NCBI RefSeq assembly: GCF_003611695.1
Contig: NZ_RAWE01000034.1
Coordinates: 1-62,451, forward strand
Direction: 5' to 3'
Length of the DNA: 62,451 nucleotides
From: Corallococcus carmarthensis
GTDB lineage: Bacteria > Myxococcota > Myxococcia > Myxococcales > Myxococcaceae
Each line of letters begins with the position of its first letter. Within the stretch, counting starts at the first letter, position 1. Under the pieces are notes generated by a model. It ran no database searches. It was not told the origin of the DNA and worked only from the letters and a program-made list of their open reading frames with translations. Made by a program: the position numbers and the translations under genes. Below, one piece after another: positions 55,379 through 62,451 of this stretch.

Positions 55379-56128
55379 TCAGCACTGCGACCCGTCGCAG
55401 TTGTCATCGACGCCGTTGCCACAGATCTCCGTGGCGCCCGGGTTGATGCTGGCGCCGGAGCCCGGCGTGTCATTGCAGTCGAAGCGCTGCGTCGTGTAGC
55501 CGGAGGGCGGCGTGCACGCGGTGAGGACGGACGTGGCGTTGTTGCCGTACCCGTCGCCGTCCGCGTCCTGGTAGTAGCGCGTGCGCGTGTCGTTGAGGAA
55601 CTCCGGCACCACGGTGAGCGCGTTGCCGGACGCAGGGCCCGTAGCGACGATGTACGTCGTGCCCGCCGTCAGGTCGTAGACGGACACGTACGTGAGCGAG
55701 CAGCCAGCGGACGACACGGTGTGCGTCAGCGCGGCCGGCACCGTGGCGCTGGTGCTGCCATTGACCACGGTGAAGGCCACGTTCTGCGTCCGGTAGAACG
55801 CATACGAACCGGTGGTGGCCGGAACGTACGTCACGGAGCCCTCGGCGCCGGACGGCAGCGCCAGGTCATAGGCCTTGTGCTGCGTGCTGATGGCGGGCGC
55901 GCTGGTGACGCGCGTGGCGCTCGCCGTGATGGACACGTGGTCCGTGGGGTTGCCTGCGTGGGTGCACGCGTGCGTGGTGATGCCCGTGCCCAGCGACGTG
56001 CAACCGGCCTCCAGCGCCTGCGAGTCCTGCGCCTCGAAGGAGGCCTCCGGCGCCTCCTCCATCGGTCCGCAGGCCGTCAGGCCAAGCGACAACAACGCGC
56101 CCAGCGCGATGCGCTTCATCTTCAACAT
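55379..56128 (-). CDS. HxCxH-family lipoprotein 2, with MopE-type metal-binding module
   Basis: The 249-residue protein has a lipobox (GLTAC, Cys20). The shared domain follows: H53-A-C55-T-H57, then H84 in QHKAYDLAL, a distal Cys in SSAGCSLTYV, and beta strands with YAFYRTQNVAF. The C-terminal 60 residues are a MopE-type module with YYQDADGDGYG, RFDCNDT, INPGATEICG and VDDNCDG, the pattern annotated as putative metal-binding (PF11617) and known to be linked with copper in Methylococcus MopE. AAAGGA lies before the ATG at 56128. The operator candidate at 56217-56233 is 89 bases upstream. Codon use is like its neighbours. Confidence 0.7.
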   Translation of the reverse strand: MLKMKRIALGALLSLGLTACGPMEEAPEASFEAQDSQALEAGCTSLGTGITTHACTHAGNPTDHVSITASATRVTSAPAISTQHKAYDLALPSGAEGSVTYVPATTGSYAFYRTQNVAFTVVNGSTSATVPAALTHTVSSAGCSLTYVSVYDLTAGTTYIVATGPASGNALTVVPEFLNDTRTRYYQDADGDGYGNNATSVLTACTPPSGYTTQRFDCNDTPGSGASINPGATEICGNGVDDNCDGSQC

Positions 56129-56216
56129 GGGTGTTTCCTTTCGGGATGCCGGGCGCGAACGGGGTGCCAGGCGGCCAGAAGCCGCCGGTGCGCCCGGTGG
56201 CTCACTCATGCCGTAA

Positions 56217-56233
56217 ACGCAACTTGGTTGCAA
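56217..56233. promoter_or_regulatory. Inverted-repeat operator candidate upstream of HxCxH lipoprotein 2
   Basis: ACGCAAC-TTG-GTTGCAA has a perfect 5-3-5 core (GCAAC / GTTGC) and matches the 7-3-7 layout of the repeats at 50165 and 58437. It lies between genes 2 and 3 in an A/T-rich patch. Confidence 0.6.
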
Positions 56234-56257
56234 TAAAGCTTCGGGCGATTCAGTCCG

Positions 56258-56902
56258 TCACTGGAGGTGTTCGATGACGAGCCCCAGGCCGGTGCGCGCG
56301 GTGGGGCCGAAGGTGACCGTGTACTGGACCTTGTCCGTCAGCTCGTAGCCGACCATCTGCTTCAGGCCGTCGCAGAAGGGACCGGTGGCCTGGGCGCCCA
56401 CGGGCTCCACGACGCGCTCGCCTTCCTTCACGGTGACGGCGACGTCGGGCGTGCTCAGGTAGAGGACGAAGTCACCGGAGGCCCAGGCCTTGAAGCCGAA
56501 GGTGCCCACGGACTGGCCGTTCTCCGGGCGCAGCTTGACGGTGTAGTGCGTGTGGAAGTCGTCCACGCGCGGCTGACGCTCCGGAGAGGCGGTGACGGTG
56601 GCGAAGGGGCCGTTGGTGACGTGCCAGCAGGCGTGCTCGCCCTTGTCCCCGAAGTCGAAGCCCTCGCGCGGCACGTAGTCCGGGTCCGTCACGCACGACA
56701 GGCCCTGTTCACTGGCCAGGTAGCCCCGGTCACAGTGGCACCAGTCTCCCTCAGGCTCGCGGTGGATGTGGCCGTGGGGGGCGCATGGGTCGGCCTGCTC
56801 CTGGGGCGTGCCGTCCGGACCGGGCGGAGCGTCGTCGCCGCCGCAGGCGGTCAGGACCGCGAGGCCGCCGGCCAGGAGGAGGGCTGGAAACGGGGTGCGC
56901 AT
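56258..56902 (-). CDS. HxCxH-family lipoprotein 3, with His-rich EGF-like module
   Basis: The 214-residue protein has a lipobox (VLTAC, Cys20). Residues about 38-72 are an EGF-like module (DPCAPHGHIHREPEGDWCHC, then RGY and LSC) containing the unusual HGHIH (43-47). The shared domain follows with H90-A-C92-W-H94, H117 and H119 in FHTHYTVKL, a distal Cys in PFCDGLKQMVGYEL and YTVTFGP near the end. The combined His content points to metal binding. GAGG lies before the ATG, and the operator candidate at 56933-56949 is 31 bases upstream. Confidence 0.7.
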   Translation of the reverse strand: MRTPFPALLLAGGLAVLTACGGDDAPPGPDGTPQEQADPCAPHGHIHREPEGDWCHCDRGYLASEQGLSCVTDPDYVPREGFDFGDKGEHACWHVTNGPFATVTASPERQPRVDDFHTHYTVKLRPENGQSVGTFGFKAWASGDFVLYLSTPDVAVTVKEGERVVEPVGAQATGPFCDGLKQMVGYELTDKVQYTVTFGPTARTGLGLVIEHLQ

Positions 56903-56932
56903 GGGACTGCCTCATTGGAATCCGTGATGTAG

Positions 56933-56949
56933 ATGCAACTGAGATACAG
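56933..56949. promoter_or_regulatory. Weak operator candidate upstream of HxCxH lipoprotein 3
   Basis: ATGCAAC-TGA-GATACAG has a good left arm and a degenerate right arm compared with the repeats at 50165, 56217 and 58437. Position, 31 bases from the start codon, is suitable. Confidence 0.35.
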
Positions 56950-56967
56950 AAGTTTTCGGATGTTGGG

Positions 56968-57002
56968 AAGGCCCGTGGACCTTGGAGGTGTCCACGGGCC
57001 TT
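56968..57002 (-). terminator. Hairpin after HxCxH lipoprotein 4
   Basis: A perfect 12-bp stem (AAGGCCCGTGGA / TCCACGGGCCTT) with an 11-base loop lies 14 bases after the stop on the minus strand. CCGAAAAC rather than a T-run follows. Confidence 0.6.
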
Positions 57003-57015
57003 CACTCACCGGGGC

Positions 57016-57612
57016 CTATTCCTCGGCGTGGTCGTGCGCGGTCTCCTCGATGACGAGGAGGAACGTGGCGGGCTGGGGAACGACGGCCGCGAAGTCCACG
57101 CGGTAGTCGATGCCACCTTCCAGGTCGGCCGTGACGGCGGTGCGCAGGCTGCCGCAGACCTCCTGCGGGACCTGGTAGCGGCACTCGAGGCCGACCTCCT
57201 CGTTGGTGGCCGCGTTGACGATGCGGACCGCGCGGTAGCCGGAGGTGAGGAAGGCGTACTCGGTGGACTCTTCCGGGGTGAAGATGACGGAGCCCGCGTA
57301 GCCGAGCGTCCACTGCCGGTACGCGATGGCAGGCAGGGTGACGTTGTACGCGGTGTGCCCCACGCTCACGTCCACGAAGGACGGGCTGCCGTAGGGCGCG
57401 GCGGTGACGGACTCGAAGGGGCCGTATTCGGCGTGGGTGCAGGAGTGCTCGGCGACCTCCGCCAGCTCCTCCGTGTCCTGGCAGGCGGCGAGCAGCTCCG
57501 ACTGCTGGGTGACGGGGGCTTGCGACTCCGGGGCGGGGGCGTCTTCGGTACCGCAGCCGGCGAGCAGGAAGACGGCGCCAACGGCGAGCAGGGCAAGGGG
57601 GTGCTTCGACAT
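57016..57612 (-). CDS. HxCxH-family lipoprotein 4, minimal form with His-rich tail
   Basis: The 198-residue protein is the simplest member: lipobox (LLAGC, Cys20), a short linker, and the shared domain with H56-S-C58-T-H60, H86 in GHTAYNVTL, a distal Cys in EVCGSLRTAV and the closing YRVDFAAVVPQ-ATFLLVIE strands. It ends with ETAHDHAEE, two more potential metal ligands. GAGGAG lies before the ATG at 57612. It is 42 bases downstream of the next gene on the same strand, so the two are probably co-transcribed from the operator-bearing promoter at 58437. Confidence 0.7.
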   Translation of the reverse strand: MSKHPLALLAVGAVFLLAGCGTEDAPAPESQAPVTQQSELLAACQDTEELAEVAEHSCTHAEYGPFESVTAAPYGSPSFVDVSVGHTAYNVTLPAIAYRQWTLGYAGSVIFTPEESTEYAFLTSGYRAVRIVNAATNEEVGLECRYQVPQEVCGSLRTAVTADLEGGIDYRVDFAAVVPQPATFLLVIEETAHDHAEE

Positions 57613-57653
57613 GCGGGACTCCTCTTGGGTGGGTGTTGCGGGTGAGAGCGGGG

Positions 57654-58349
57654 CTAGGAGCGGTCCGGGCGCAGGACGAGCCAGGGGACGCGCACCTCGC
57701 CCGAGGGGAGGTGCTCGGGCGGGAGCTGGAGGTGGGCGCCGTGGGCGCTGGGGGACAGGCGGGAGGTGCGCTCCCACGCGTCGCGGAAGGACGCCTCGTC
57801 CGGGAAGGTGACGCGCGTCACGCAGCCGGCGGTGTAGCAGTGGGGTGGCTCAACCTGGACGGGCCGCACGTCCTGGTCGATGCGCGCGTGCCACGTGTCC
57901 AGCGCGGCGCGGGCGTCCTGAGTCCAGGGTTCCACGCTGTCACCGGACGCGGTGAGCTCCGCCAGCACCGCGTCACGGCGGGCCCGCGGGTCCGGGTGGT
58001 CCGCGCGCAAGGCTCGCACCAGTCGCACGCGCGTGTCGGGCAGCACACGGCGCGCACGGCCCCGGAGCTCCGGCTGCGGAGGCCCCTTCGCCTTCAGCGC
58101 CGTGTCGAGGAACACCTCCGGCGACAGGATCGTCTCTGGCTCCCGCGCGCTGGGCGCGGACTCCCGGACGGGCGTGATGGGAGGGAGCGCGGCTCCGGTC
58201 CTCTGGGGAGGGACAGGTGCCCGCTGGGACACGGTGGGCGCGGCGGGGACCGGCTCGACAGCGGCCTCCAGGGGCCGGTGGAGCCAGGCCACCGCGAGAC
58301 ACGACAACACGACTCCCGTGCCTCCGACACTCCAGACGATGCGGCTCAT
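57654..58349 (-). CDS. Membrane-anchored periplasmic protein of unknown function
   Basis: The 231-residue protein starts with an uncleaved-looking anchor (VWSVGGTGVVLSCLAVAWL), then a Pro/Ala-rich linker to about residue 70. A helical segment with charged residues follows (about 85-150), and last a small region with PPHCYTAGCVTRVTFPDEASF. The two Cys in HCYTAGC probably pair. I do not recognise the family. It heads the transcription unit that includes HxCxH lipoprotein 4, and the best copy of the inverted repeat is 88 bases upstream. AGAGGGGA lies before the ATG at 58349. Confidence 0.55.
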   Translation of the reverse strand: MSRIVWSVGGTGVVLSCLAVAWLHRPLEAAVEPVPAAPTVSQRAPVPPQRTGAALPPITPVRESAPSAREPETILSPEVFLDTALKAKGPPQPELRGRARRVLPDTRVRLVRALRADHPDPRARRDAVLAELTASGDSVEPWTQDARAALDTWHARIDQDVRPVQVEPPHCYTAGCVTRVTFPDEASFRDAWERTSRLSPSAHGAHLQLPPEHLPSGEVRVPWLVLRPDRS

Positions 58350-58436
58350 GGGGTCCCCTCTGGACGCACCTGTGGCGGTGCGCGCGCCTGCTCGCCTTCC
58401 CGCGAGCGGCCCGCAATAAATGCCACCGGGAGTCAA

Positions 58437-58453
58437 ATGCAATCAAGTTGCAT
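58437..58453. promoter_or_regulatory. Best copy of the inverted-repeat operator, between divergent genes
   Basis: ATGCAAT-CAA-GTTGCAT lies within a longer symmetric AAATGCAA-N5-TTGCATTT (58435-58455, perfect 8-bp arms). It is between the minus-strand unit starting at 58349 and the secreted nuclease gene starting at 58588, so it could control both. Confidence 0.6.
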
Positions 58454-58587
58454 TTAAGGGGTGGTGTCGGGGGATTGTCGTGCCAGGGGGGCTGTCACCT
58501 CGATTCCACGAAGGGGGTCTTTTCCTGCGGCCCCGGCATGCTGAAGATGCGGCGCTTCTTCTCCCGCAGGCCCGGAGGTTCCGTGAA

Positions 58588-59451
58588 ATGAGAGGATCGT
58601 CCTTCTTGTCGCGCGTCCTGGTGTTGACCGTGCTGGTGCTCCCCGCGTTGGCGCAGGCGGGCTCGTACCTTCGGGTGGTGAGCTGGAACCTCCGCCACGA
58701 GGGATGGGCCGCCGAGCAGACGTATCTGGATGACGCGAAGCAGTTGTGGAACCAGTTCGGTGCGAACAGCACGTCGAACAACGGCTGTGACGTGGTGTTC
58801 CTCCAGGAGGTGATGGAGGCCGCGGCGGCGACGGCCATCGCGCAGAACCTGACGCAGGTGTCCGGCGTGACGTGGACGGCGGTGGTGACGCCGCTCATCG
58901 GCCGGTCTTCCTACAAGGAGTCCTACGCGGTGCTGTACCGGACGGACACGGTGTCGCTCCTGTCCTCCACGGTGTGGACGGACACGGGGGACCTGTTCGA
59001 GCGCGAGCCGCAGGTGGTGAAGGTGCGCCACCTGCCCACGGGCGCGGACTACACCTTCCTCAACTGGCACGCGGTGTGGGGCACGGCGGCGGACCGCACG
59101 CTGGAGGCGCAGGCCATCGACGGCGTGTTCGCGTCCGTGCAGTCCGCGAGCGGCACGGACCAGGACGTCATCCTCGTGGGCGACCACAACATGGCCTGCA
59201 CCCACGCGTCCTGGAGCCAGCTGAAGGCCGTGTCGCCCGCGGTGACGTGCAAGCTGGACGTGGCCACCACGATGAACACGTCCGGTGGCTTCGCCAACGC
59301 GTACGACCACTTCTGGATGCAGGACAGCTACGTGACGGAGTTCTCCAGCACGGGCCGCGACTACATCGCGAACACGGTGGACTACGTCACCCGGCTGTCG
59401 GACCACGCGCCGGTGTGGCTGTCCCTGTACTCCACCAGTGACACGGACTGA
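58588..59451 (+). CDS. Secreted endonuclease/exonuclease/phosphatase (DNase I-like) family protein
   Basis: The 287-residue protein has a signal peptide (VLVLTVLVLPALAQAGS). The EEP fold follows: LRVVSWNLRHEG (Asn), CDVVFLQEVME (metal-binding Glu), ESYAVLYRTD, VILVGDHNMA (Asp and Asn) and the terminal LSDHAPVWL (Asp-His). These match the catalytic residues of DNase I-like enzymes. Since it is exported, extracellular DNA is a likely substrate; phosphoesters of lipids or nucleotides are possible. GGAGG lies 11 bases before the ATG. It begins 135 bases from the operator at 58437. Confidence 0.8.
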   Translation: MRGSSFLSRVLVLTVLVLPALAQAGSYLRVVSWNLRHEGWAAEQTYLDDAKQLWNQFGANSTSNNGCDVVFLQEVMEAAAATAIAQNLTQVSGVTWTAVVTPLIGRSSYKESYAVLYRTDTVSLLSSTVWTDTGDLFEREPQVVKVRHLPTGADYTFLNWHAVWGTAADRTLEAQAIDGVFASVQSASGTDQDVILVGDHNMACTHASWSQLKAVSPAVTCKLDVATTMNTSGGFANAYDHFWMQDSYVTEFSSTGRDYIANTVDYVTRLSDHAPVWLSLYSTSDTD

Positions 59452-59457
59452 CGCCAC

Positions 59458-61161
59458 ATGCGCGTGAAGTGGATCCTGGGTGTGACGGTGGCGGTGCTGC
59501 TTGGCGTCGGGTGGTGGCTGGCGTTCCGGTCCGTGCCCGTGCCGCTACCGGTGCCGGCAGCGCCTTCGATGTCCACTCAGGCCGTGGACGCCGGTGTGCT
59601 TGAAGTTGTTTCTCCGGCGGAGACGGAGGCGGACGCGGGCCTGTGGCTGACGGCGACGCTGGAGGGGGCGCATCCGTTCGCTGGCGAGGCGCGCGTGGGT
59701 GCGGCGTTCGTCGTCGAAGGGGACGAGGGGTGGTGGGAGGAGGAGAAGCGGCAGAAGGCGCTCAGCATCGTGGGGCCTTCGAGCCTGGAGGACCTGGCCA
59801 ACGTGCGCGAGTGGATGCCGGCGCCCGCCACCGCTTCCTCACAGGGAGGCGTCTTGGGGCCGGTGGCGGTGCCTCCCGCGCCGCGCTACCAGGTGGTCGC
59901 GTTCGAGCCGGACGGGACCTTCTGGTGGGCGGACTTCGTGCCGGGCACTTCGCCGAAGTCGGGCACGCTGGACGCGGGCGTGTTGCGAGCGAACCGGCCC
60001 ACGGGCGTGAGCGTCCGGCTGGAAGGTGCGAGGGACACGGAGGGGACGTTCTCCGTGCGCATCGAACGGGTCGTGGATCCCCAGGACGCCGAGCGGGCCA
60101 GCGCCCTGCAGCCCATGCTGGCGCTGGCGAATCCGGACCTGGGATGGGCGCTCGTGAATGGCACGCCGGTCCCGCTGCGTCCGGATGCGGACACGCGCCT
60201 GGCGCCGCTGCCTCCGGACAGGGCGGTGAGGTTGTGGCTGCGCGCGCCCTCGGGGCGGGAGGGCAGTCCGGTCGAGGTGCCTCTGCGTGAGGGCACCGTG
60301 AACCCGGTGACGCTGGACGTGGCGCGGCTGTTTCCCGAAGGCGTTGGCCGCTCCGTGACCTTGCGTGGACGGGTCCTGCTGGGCGGCTCGGACCGGTCCG
60401 GTGGGCGGATGGTGAGCTGGAGGGGAGGCGAGGAGCCGGTGGACGCCGATGGACGCTTCACGATTCCCGGCGTTCCGACCTGGAGTGCGACGCGCTTCAA
60501 CGTCTATCGGGGGATGGAGGAGGACGGCCGTCCGGAGGCGCCTTCGATGTGGGACTTCGACTTCACTCCGACGGAGGCAATGCAGGGCGTGGTGGACGTC
60601 GAGTGGCGCGTGCCGGTGTACCGGTGGCTGGTGGTGCGGATGGATGGCTTCACGCGGGCGCAGTTGAAGGAGCGCGCCGTGCCGCCCTATCCGGTGTACC
60701 TGCTGGAACGCCGCGACGCGCAGGGCTTGTGGAGCACGGTGCCCTCGCGGAAGTTCGTTCCAGAGGAAGACGGCCTCGCGGTGTCCCTGCTGGAGCCCGG
60801 CACCTACCGCGTCCAGGTCGCGTCAGTGCCGTACGCGTCACGGCCGAGCAGCGTGGCGCAGGTGGGCGCGGACGACACGACCGTGGACGTGCGGCTGTCG
60901 CCAGCTCCGTCCGACGGTCCCTCTTGTGAGGTCCACGTCACCCGCCGGGGAGGTCCCGTGGCGGGAGCCATGGTGCTCGTGGGCGGGAAGTACCGCTCGA
61001 TGCCTCCCGTGCGAGGGGAGACGGACAGCACGGGGCGCTGGCGGATGGGACCCATGACTTCCGACGTGCTGCCGATGTTCGTGCAGGGCGCGCAGGACGA
61101 ATGGGAAGGCGACGGAGCGGAGGAGTGCCGCCGCTCGGGCGTCATCGAGGTGCGGCTGTAG
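59458..61161 (+). CDS. Large periplasmic or surface beta-sandwich protein, function unknown
   Basis: The 567-residue protein has an N-terminal anchor (WILGVTVAVLLGVGWWLAF) and a Pro-rich linker. Several predicted beta-sandwich units follow, e.g. VTLRGRVLLGGSDRSGGRMV, then DADGRFTIPGV, and near the end HVTRRGGPVAGAMVLVGG with DSTGRWRMG, the pattern of carboxypeptidase-regulatory domains. I do not recognise it beyond that. It starts six bases after the nuclease stop, without a clear Shine-Dalgarno sequence, suggesting translational reinitiation. Codon bias is normal for the region. Confidence 0.6.
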   Translation: MRVKWILGVTVAVLLGVGWWLAFRSVPVPLPVPAAPSMSTQAVDAGVLEVVSPAETEADAGLWLTATLEGAHPFAGEARVGAAFVVEGDEGWWEEEKRQKALSIVGPSSLEDLANVREWMPAPATASSQGGVLGPVAVPPAPRYQVVAFEPDGTFWWADFVPGTSPKSGTLDAGVLRANRPTGVSVRLEGARDTEGTFSVRIERVVDPQDAERASALQPMLALANPDLGWALVNGTPVPLRPDADTRLAPLPPDRAVRLWLRAPSGREGSPVEVPLREGTVNPVTLDVARLFPEGVGRSVTLRGRVLLGGSDRSGGRMVSWRGGEEPVDADGRFTIPGVPTWSATRFNVYRGMEEDGRPEAPSMWDFDFTPTEAMQGVVDVEWRVPVYRWLVVRMDGFTRAQLKERAVPPYPVYLLERRDAQGLWSTVPSRKFVPEEDGLAVSLLEPGTYRVQVASVPYASRPSSVAQVGADDTTVDVRLSPAPSDGPSCEVHVTRRGGPVAGAMVLVGGKYRSMPPVRGETDSTGRWRMGPMTSDVLPMFVQGAQDEWEGDGAEECRRSGVIEVRL

Positions 61162-61167
61162 GGCGCG

Positions 61168-61707
61168 TCAGGCGGCCGAAGCCCTTAGAAGCTCGTCGGG
61201 GACGCTGGCCAGCTCGGCGGTCTCCTCGGCCACTTCCTCGGCGGTGCGGGCCTGGACGGTCAGGGCCTGCACCCACAGCTCCAGGATGTCCATGAGCGCG
61301 CTGCGCGTCTCTCCCTGGAGCGGGGACAGCAGCTTCGCCATGCGCTCCTGCACCTGCGCGTTGAGCTCGTCCGTGAGCGCTCGGCCCGCGTCGGTGAGGC
61401 GCACGCGCACGCGCCGGCGGTCATGCCGCACCGAGCGCTCGCGGCTCACGAGCCCGCCGTCTTCCAGGCGGTCCACCAGCCGGCTCAGGCGCGGCATGGC
61501 GAGTCCTCCCAGGCGCGTGGCCAGCACGCCCACGGGCAGCAGGCTCTCCGCGCGCAGCCACCAGAGGGCCTGCAATTCCATCGGTTCCCAATGGGGATGT
61601 GTCAGAGCCGCCAGGGGACTCGCCAGCGCGTCGCAACGGGCCGCGTCCACGAGGAGGTTCCGCCACCGAGCCACCTGCACGCGCACATCCACTGAGAGTT
61701 CCGTCAT
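61168..61707 (-). CDS. MarR-family transcriptional regulator
   Basis: The 179-residue protein has a winged helix: LQALWWLRAESLLPVGVLAT, the recognition helix in LGGLAMPRLSRLVDRLEDGGLV and a wing with SRERSVRHDRRRVRVRLTDAG. Long terminal helices follow for dimerisation (LNAQVQERMAKLLSPLQGE). MarR proteins repress nearby or linked genes and release DNA on binding small phenolics or on oxidation. GGAGGGG precedes the ATG at 61707. It is convergent with the beta-sandwich gene, seven bases apart. The 182 bases to the next minus-strand gene show no supported gene. Confidence 0.85.
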   Translation of the reverse strand: MTELSVDVRVQVARWRNLLVDAARCDALASPLAALTHPHWEPMELQALWWLRAESLLPVGVLATRLGGLAMPRLSRLVDRLEDGGLVSRERSVRHDRRRVRVRLTDAGRALTDELNAQVQERMAKLLSPLQGETRSALMDILELWVQALTVQARTAEEVAEETAELASVPDELLRASAA

Positions 61708-61889
61708 GCACCCCTCCACGCCGTGGGCACGCACTTGCGTCCGGTCCCGCCTGTGACGCCCCGGCATCCCGCGGGCTTCCGTCCCGCGAAGCACTCAACG
61801 GGAATACGTGACGGACATATCGCTCTGGTTTCTGACCGGCTTTCCGTGAGGCACCGTCCGCCTCGTCTGGTACCGCGGATGCCGGAACC

Positions 61890-62451
61890 TCACGAGGCCT
61901 TGCTCACCTTGCGTCGTGCGGGTGCCGCCGTCTTCTTCCGCGCCATCAGCACCGAGCGTGCCTGGAAGGAGTAGCGCGCGACGCGAGGCGCCCACTTCAC
62001 GAAGGCGCCGCAGGCGAGGTCCTCCGGGAAGATGCGTTGCGCCCGGAGTTCGTCCATCCGCGCCGCCAGCTCCGCCCAGCGTTCCGGTGACTCCTCGGAG
62101 CTGGGAGTGTCGTGGGCGCGGGCCTGGATGAAGTCCCACCACGAGCCCGTGGGCTCGTGTTCCACCAGGGCTTCCAGCACCCGCGTCGCTTCCGCTGGGT
62201 GGCCGATGATCATCGCGAGCAGGAGCTGGGCGAACTGGCTCTCTCCGGGGCGCTCCTGGCTTCCGACGAACGCGGCCCGCTCGTTCGCGGGGAGGGATGC
62301 GTGCAGGAGCCGGTACGTGTTGACGAAGCGCTTGGCGGCGCGGGGCGAGGGAATGAACCCATGCAGCGCCTTCATGAAGCGGCGCTCCTCGTCCGTGATG
62401 CGCAGGAGGAGCGGTGCAGGAGGCGGAGGGGGCGGTTCGCTGTCGATGGAG
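61890..62451 (-). CDS. C-terminal part of a KAP-type P-loop NTPase-like protein (5' end beyond the window)
   Basis: The frame runs off the right edge, with 186 codons visible and an ATG at 62375 that is internal. The visible part begins in a Pro-run (SEPPPPPPAPLLLRITDEER) and continues with FMKALHGFIPSPRAAKRFVN and TYRLLHASL. The S-P-R-x-x-K-R-F-x-N-x-Y-R-L-L phrase is typical of the region after the ATPase core in KAP-family proteins, many of which are membrane-associated or antiviral. The ATPase core is not in the window, so this is provisional. The tail is basic (MARKKTAAPARRKVSKAS). Confidence 0.5.
   Translation of the reverse strand, partial: SIDSEPPPPPPAPLLLRITDEERRFMKALHGFIPSPRAAKRFVNTYRLLHASLPANERAAFVGSQERPGESQFAQLLLAMIIGHPAEATRVLEALVEHEPTGSWWDFIQARAHDTPSSEESPERWAELAARMDELRAQRIFPEDLACGAFVKWAPRVARYSFQARSVLMARKKTAAPARRKVSKAS

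Overview
The window is GC-rich DNA (roughly 70% G+C, strong third-position GC) from a myxobacterium, most likely a Myxococcus- or Corallococcus-type member of the Myxococcales. The diagnosis rests on three things: a traA/traB pair for outer-membrane exchange, an AglRQS-type gliding motor operon, and an abundance of lipoproteins, two-component kinases and a Cys-rich protein with a C-terminal sorting tail. As I recall, traAB and aglRQS also lie within a few tens of kilobases of each other in Myxococcus xanthus, so this looks like conserved chromosomal synteny and not a mobile island. I saw no tRNA, rRNA, CRISPR array, insertion sequence or phage gene.

Layout. 1-3.7 kb: traB (3' end cut by the window) and traA, translationally coupled. 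3.8-11 kb: a diadenylate-cyclase-like protein, a dynamin-like GTPase, a thioredoxin-fold lipoprotein, a metallophosphoesterase and a LuxR-type regulator. 11-18 kb: a PLP enzyme with an aldonolactone oxidase, a Ser-rich membrane protein coupled to a DUF4105 protein, and a small membrane protein. 18-28.6 kb: housekeeping and envelope genes (lipoproteins, PilZ protein, a GreB-like factor lacking its acidic tip, methyltransferase, a pteridine reductase/FolB pair, queuosine-precursor transporter, U32 protein, glutaredoxin). 29-34.5 kb: a beta-helix lipoprotein and two overlapping sensor-kinase genes, the first without an ATPase domain. 34.6-37.8 kb: an MshEN protein and divergent aglR-aglQ-aglS, preceded by a sigma54-like and a sigma70-like promoter and followed by two terminators. 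37.9-49.2 kb: phosphatase, front-end desaturase and divergent cold-shock gene, small proteins, hybrid kinase, NAD synthetase, beta-barrel protein, FKBP and thioredoxin.

The most unusual part is 49.2-61 kb. A TonB-dependent receptor that carries its own TonB C-terminal domain at its N-terminus is flanked by two lipoproteins. Nearby on the minus strand lie four consecutive lipoproteins that share a domain I do not recognise. Its invariant features are a H-x-C-x-H motif, a third His 23-27 residues later in a H-x-x-Y-x-[VL]-x-L context, and a distal Cys. The family members are fused to an Ig-like region, a MopE-type metal-binding module, or a His-rich EGF-like module. A 7-3-7 inverted repeat, roughly TGCAAC-N3-GTTGCA, recurs upstream of the receptor/lipoprotein pair and of several of these genes. 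Together this suggests a metal-responsive regulon for capture and import of a transition metal, with zinc or copper the obvious candidates. The metal, the regulator and the function are inference.
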